Source of the DNA: CAADGV01 sp040290295
GTDB lineage: Bacteria > Bacteroidota > Ignavibacteria > UBA10030 > UBA6906
Assembly (NCBI GenBank): GCA_040290295.1
Contig: PSMW01000017.1
Location: forward strand, 1 to 64,000
Direction: 5' to 3'
DNA: 64,000 bases
Part shown: in pieces, positions 61,038-64,000 of the stretch
Numbering within the stretch: position 1 is the first letter of the stretch
How the letters are laid out: every line of letters starts with the position of its first letter
Program-made: the position numbers and the translations under genes
Notes under the pieces: model-generated
The model's input: only the letters and a program-made list of their open reading frames with translations
Database searches by the model: none
Told to the model about the DNA's origin: nothing

Positions 61038-62282
61038 TTATTTCGCCTTCAACTTTTGGTCGACGAGAATGAGATGACCAAGCTTGTCGCGTTTGGTTTT
61101 CAGATATTTCTCGTTGACTTCATTCGGTCCCATCTCCAGCGGCACACGCTCCACAATTTCCAGTCCGTACCCGTGAAGTCCGACGACCTTCTTCGGATTG
61201 TTGGTCAGTAGACGAATCTTCGTCACACCCAGATCGCGCAAAATCTGCGCGCCGATACCGTAATCGCGAAGGTCGGCGCGAAAGCCTAACTTCTCGTTTG
61301 CTTCCACGGTGTCCAGTCCATCGTCCTGAAGCTTGTACGCTTTCAGTTTGTTGTACAGACCGATTCCGCGACCTTCTTGCCGCATGTACAACACCACCCC
61401 TGTTCCTTCCTTCTCAACCATATGCAAAGCCGAAATCAATTGCTCGTTGCAATCGCAGCGAAGAGAGCCAAAGAGATCGCCGGTGAGGCACTCCGAGTGA
61501 ACGCGGACCAACGTCGGATGATCGGGTCGGATGACCCCTTTGGTCAGGGCGATATGTTCCTTGTTGTCGGGCTCGCTGCGATAGAGGTGAATATGGAACG
61601 ATCCGTACTTTGTCGGCAGCGTTGTTTCAACTAATTTTTGGACGAGCTTCTCTTTTGTCATGCGGTATGCGATCAAGTCCCGAACGGTAATGATCTTGAG
61701 ATGAAACTGTTCGGCAATCTTCATCAGTTCGGGGACGCGCGCCATCGAGCCGTCGTCCTTGAGAATCTCACACAGCACGCCCGCGGGATAAAGGCCACCC
61801 AACTTGCATAAATCGATCACCGCTTCGGTATGGCCTGCACGACGGAGGACGCCGCCCTCCATAGCACGAAGAGGAAACACGTGCCCGGGACGCGCAAAAT
61901 CGCTCGGCTTTGCCTTCGGATCGATCAGCGCTTTCACCGTCGCCGAACGATCGTGTGCTGAAACACCCGTTGTCGTACCGTGAATGTAATCCACCGAAAC
62001 GGTGAACGACGTTTCGTGAAGCGACGTGTTGGTTTCGACCATCAACTCTAATCCCAACTCTTTTGCTCGTTCAGCAACGATGGGTGCGCAGATGATGCCG
62101 CGTCCGTGCGTCGCCATGAAGTTGATGACGGAAGGCTCGGCAAATTCCGCTGCACAGACAAAATCGCCTTCGTTCTCCCGATCATCATCATCAACAACGA
62201 TCACGATCTTTCCCTGTCGAATATCATGGATCGCTTCGTCGATCGTGTTGAAAGCGCTGCGTCGTGTCTGTGTGGACGACAT
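61038..62282 (-). CDS. ribBA: bifunctional riboflavin synthesis protein RibBA
   Basis: The N-terminal half is DHBP synthase (RibB) with VVDDDDRENEGDFVCAAEF, THGRGIICAP, TGVSAHDRSATVKAL and RAGHTEAVIDLCKLGG; the C-terminal half is GTP cyclohydrolase II (RibA) with HSECLTGDLFGSLRCDCNEQL (the three zinc cysteines) and RQEGRGIGLYNKLKAYKLQD. The 414 residues equal the usual fusion. No riboflavin riboswitch was recognised upstream, and the gene starts 12 bp after yajC ends. Confidence 0.96.
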   Translation of the reverse strand: MSSTQTRRSAFNTIDEAIHDIRQGKIVIVVDDDDRENEGDFVCAAEFAEPSVINFMATHGRGIICAPIVAERAKELGLELMVETNTSLHETSFTVSVDYIHGTTTGVSAHDRSATVKALIDPKAKPSDFARPGHVFPLRAMEGGVLRRAGHTEAVIDLCKLGGLYPAGVLCEILKDDGSMARVPELMKIAEQFHLKIITVRDLIAYRMTKEKLVQKLVETTLPTKYGSFHIHLYRSEPDNKEHIALTKGVIRPDHPTLVRVHSECLTGDLFGSLRCDCNEQLISALHMVEKEGTGVVLYMRQEGRGIGLYNKLKAYKLQDDGLDTVEANEKLGFRADLRDYGIGAQILRDLGVTKIRLLTNNPKKVVGLHGYGLEIVERVPLEMGPNEVNEKYLKTKRDKLGHLILVDQKLKAK

Positions 62283-62293
62283 TGTGACCTCGA

Positions 62294-62638
62294 CTACTTG
62301 TTGTCTTTCTTCTCGTCTCCGCCTTCACGAATCACGCTTGCAACTGCGGCGCGTTCGAATTTCATTTTCACGTTGTCGGCAACCTGCACCAGCACCGTCC
62401 GATCTTCCAACCCTGCAATCGTGCCGTGCAGACCACCGGTGAGAATTACCTTGTCCCCTTTTTTGAGCGATTCAATCATCTGCTGATGTTGCTTCTGCTT
62501 CTTTTGCTGAGGACGCAAGATCATGAAGTAGAAGATTGCGATGATCGAACCGAACATGATGAGCGTGCTGAGCAATCCGCCGCCACCCCCACCGTTGCCG
62601 GGAGGTGGAGCCATGAGCACGAGTGGTAGAACGTTCAC
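62294..62638 (-). CDS. yajC: preprotein translocase subunit YajC
   Basis: A 114-residue protein with one membrane helix (LLSTLIMFGSIIAIFYFMILRPQQKKQKQHQQ) and the cytoplasmic domain with MIESLKKGDKVILTGGLHG and VQVADNVKMKFERAAVASV, the standard YajC pattern. A glycine-rich stretch (GNGGGGGG) precedes the helix, and the tail is charged. It lies between tgt and ribBA on one strand; the tgt-yajC order is common. Confidence 0.94.
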   Translation of the reverse strand: MNVLPLVLMAPPPGNGGGGGGLLSTLIMFGSIIAIFYFMILRPQQKKQKQHQQMIESLKKGDKVILTGGLHGTIAGLEDRTVLVQVADNVKMKFERAAVASVIREGGDEKKDNK

Positions 62639-62652
62639 GTGATCTCCTCTAT

Positions 62653-63807
62653 TTATGAAATAAGTGTTTCCAGTGTATCGACCTCAGCCGAAAGCTGTTG
62701 CAGTATGTCCATTTTCCATTCACGAAAGCGATCCCTCATGATCGCTTCACGTGCCGCATGTACCAGCCATAGGTAGAAGGCAAGATTGTGGAGCGAAGCA
62801 AGTTGGAGTGCGAGAATTTCGCCCGCCTTCACTAGATGCCTGATGTACGCTCGCGTGAAGGTGCGGCACCCGTAACACGTGCACTGCTCATCAATCGGTC
62901 TGAAGTCCGTCGCATACGATGCGTTTCTGATGTTGATTTTTCCGTTCCGGGTGAAAAACATGCCGTTTCGCCCGTTACGCGTGGGCATGACACAATCGAA
63001 CATGTCGATACCGCGCTCGATGCATTCGAGAATGTTTTCGGGCGTTCCGACGCCCATGAGGTAGCGTGGCTTCGTCTCCGGCAGAATGTCCGTCACCAGA
63101 TCGGTGATGCTGTACATCGCATCGGTCGGTTCTCCCACCGAAAGCCCGCCGATGGCGTAGCCCGCGAAGTCCATTTCGACCAGCGCTTGGGCAGAATACG
63201 TACGGATCGAAGGATAGACCGAACCCTGGACGATCGCAAAAAGGGTTTGCCTATATCCGTACAGCGCTGAGGTCTGCTCGAAGCGTGCCTTGCAGCGTTC
63301 CGCCCATCGCAACGTCAGTTCGTTCGATTCGCGCGCATAGCGTTCGTCGCACGGATGCGGCGTGCATTCATCCAACACCATCATAATATCGGAGCCGAGT
63401 GCACGTTGAATTTCCACCACCGACTCGGGCGTGAACCGATGCTCGGATCCATCGTGGTGCGATTTGAACGTCACACCATCTTCGTCCACTCCACGCAGGT
63501 CGGAAAGGCTGAACACCTGGTACCCGCCGCTATCCGTGAGAATCGGTCTGTGCCAGTGGATGAAGGTATGCAGTCCCCCGGCTTGCCGAATGATATCGAC
63601 ACCGGGACGAAGATAGAGATGGTACGTGTTGCCAAGAATGATTTGCGCACCAATCTCCTCTAACTCGCGCTGCTCGACAGCTTTCACCGTCCCCTGTGTC
63701 CCAACAGGCATGAAGACCGGCGTAAGAATTTCCCCGTGATCGGTGGTAATGACGCCTGCCCGAGCTTTGCGCTCGCTATGTTGTAAACGATAGCCGAACA
63801 AACCGCT
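62653..63807 (-). CDS. tgt: tRNA-guanine transglycosylase
   Basis: Inserts preQ1 at position 34 of GUN tRNAs. The TIM-barrel protein (384 residues from ATG 63807) has VFMPVGTQGTVKAV, LTDSGGYQVFSLSDL (active-site Asp), RYLMGVGTPENILECIERGIDMFDCVMPTRNGRNG (nucleophile Asp in MFDCV) and the zinc site CTCYGCRTFTRAYIRHLV with HNLAFY. Length and motifs match. It is followed by yajC 15 bp later. Confidence 0.95.
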   Translation of the reverse strand, partial: SGLFGYRLQHSERKARAGVITTDHGEILTPVFMPVGTQGTVKAVEQRELEEIGAQIILGNTYHLYLRPGVDIIRQAGGLHTFIHWHRPILTDSGGYQVFSLSDLRGVDEDGVTFKSHHDGSEHRFTPESVVEIQRALGSDIMMVLDECTPHPCDERYARESNELTLRWAERCKARFEQTSALYGYRQTLFAIVQGSVYPSIRTYSAQALVEMDFAGYAIGGLSVGEPTDAMYSITDLVTDILPETKPRYLMGVGTPENILECIERGIDMFDCVMPTRNGRNGMFFTRNGKINIRNASYATDFRPIDEQCTCYGCRTFTRAYIRHLVKAGEILALQLASLHNLAFYLWLVHAAREAIMRDRFREWKMDILQQLSAEVDTLETLIS

Positions 63808-63846
63808 CATAAAGTAGTCAAACACTGCAGGAAATGCAACGAGGAG

Positions 63847-64000
63847 TCACTTTGCAGGTGCGATCGCTCGGAGCTTGCTATAAGCCCAATGCGCGATCAC
63901 GAACACGCACGCGCCGACACAGTCCGCGATCCAATCGAGCAAACTGCAATCTCTACCCGGTACGAAATACTGATGCCACTCATCGATCGCTGCATAGAAG
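63847..64000 (-). CDS. VanZ-like family protein, partial
   Basis: The last 50 codons of a gene entering from the right edge. FYAAIDEWHQYFVPGRDCSL followed by LDWIADCVGACVFV matches the VanZ-like pattern (xxDExHQxFxPxRxxxxxDxxxDxxG) in the last membrane helices. Members are small membrane proteins; one confers teicoplanin tolerance, most are of unknown function. Its stop is 40 bp before tgt. Confidence 0.75.
   Translation of the reverse strand, partial: FYAAIDEWHQYFVPGRDCSLLDWIADCVGACVFVIAHWAYSKLRAIAPAK

Noticed and set aside
61038..62700. FMN riboswitch in front of ribBA
   Set aside because: The gene is 12 bp from yajC and no conserved FMN-aptamer blocks were seen upstream of the operon.

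Overview
The window looks like a chromosome segment from the Bacteroidota/Chlorobiota side of the bacterial tree, most likely an Ignavibacteria- or Kapabacteria-like lineage. This is inferred from the mix of genes: a Gram-negative outer membrane (Kdo synthesis and Lpt transport), a secreted protein ending in a type IX secretion sorting domain of the NYPNPFN type, a TonB receptor, RNase Y, and Cph1/Rcp1-like two-component proteins. No 16S rRNA gene is present, so the placement is tentative.

Layout. 1-402: a truncated secreted-protein gene, cut at position 55 by the end of an IS21-like element that runs off the left edge. 555-7012 (minus): a secreted protein, then a tightly overlapping Kdo/LPS export operon (kdsA, kdsC, unknown gene, kdsD, lptC, lptA-like, lptB). 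7062-9519: a dicarboxylate/amino-acid symporter and ispE. 9526-15122 (minus): two large PAS histidine kinases around a CheY-like regulator. 15212-20305 (plus): TonB receptor, LOG-family protein, DinB-like protein, EamA exporter, rhodanese, MauE/DoxX-like protein.

20302-35994 is an accessory island, visibly more AT-rich and full of broken genes. Its core is a cassette array of integron type: four complete attC sites, a fifth truncated one, a possible attI, and a fragment of the N-terminus of a tyrosine recombinase, but no complete integrase. For three cassettes the start and end are complementary to each other, as expected for true cassettes. Cargo includes a PD-(D/E)XK-like nuclease, a galactose-oxidase-like protein, a T9SS secreted propeller, two proteins of unknown family, a small cassette without a convincing gene, and a lipoprotein. 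To the right lie decayed secreted proteins (beta-helix, Asp-box lipoprotein, subtilisin, barrel-like protein), a degraded IS3-family element and an IS21-end scar. At least eight genes here carry stops, frameshifts or truncations.

36376-64000 returns to core genes, all on the minus strand: EamA exporter, DUF362 protein, acyl-CoA mutase large subunit, mutL, ftsY, pgsA, purF, nadB, an outer-membrane protein with one frameshift, coaE, rny, a 6S-RNA-like structure, zapA, a ZapB-like coiled coil, pheT, pheS, rplT, rpmI, infC (AUU start), thrS, four tRNA genes (Val, Leu, Cys, Gly), a decayed DNRLRE-type gene, greA, ribBA, yajC, tgt and a partial VanZ-like gene. The translation cluster thrS-infC-rpmI-rplT-pheST keeps the classical bacterial order.
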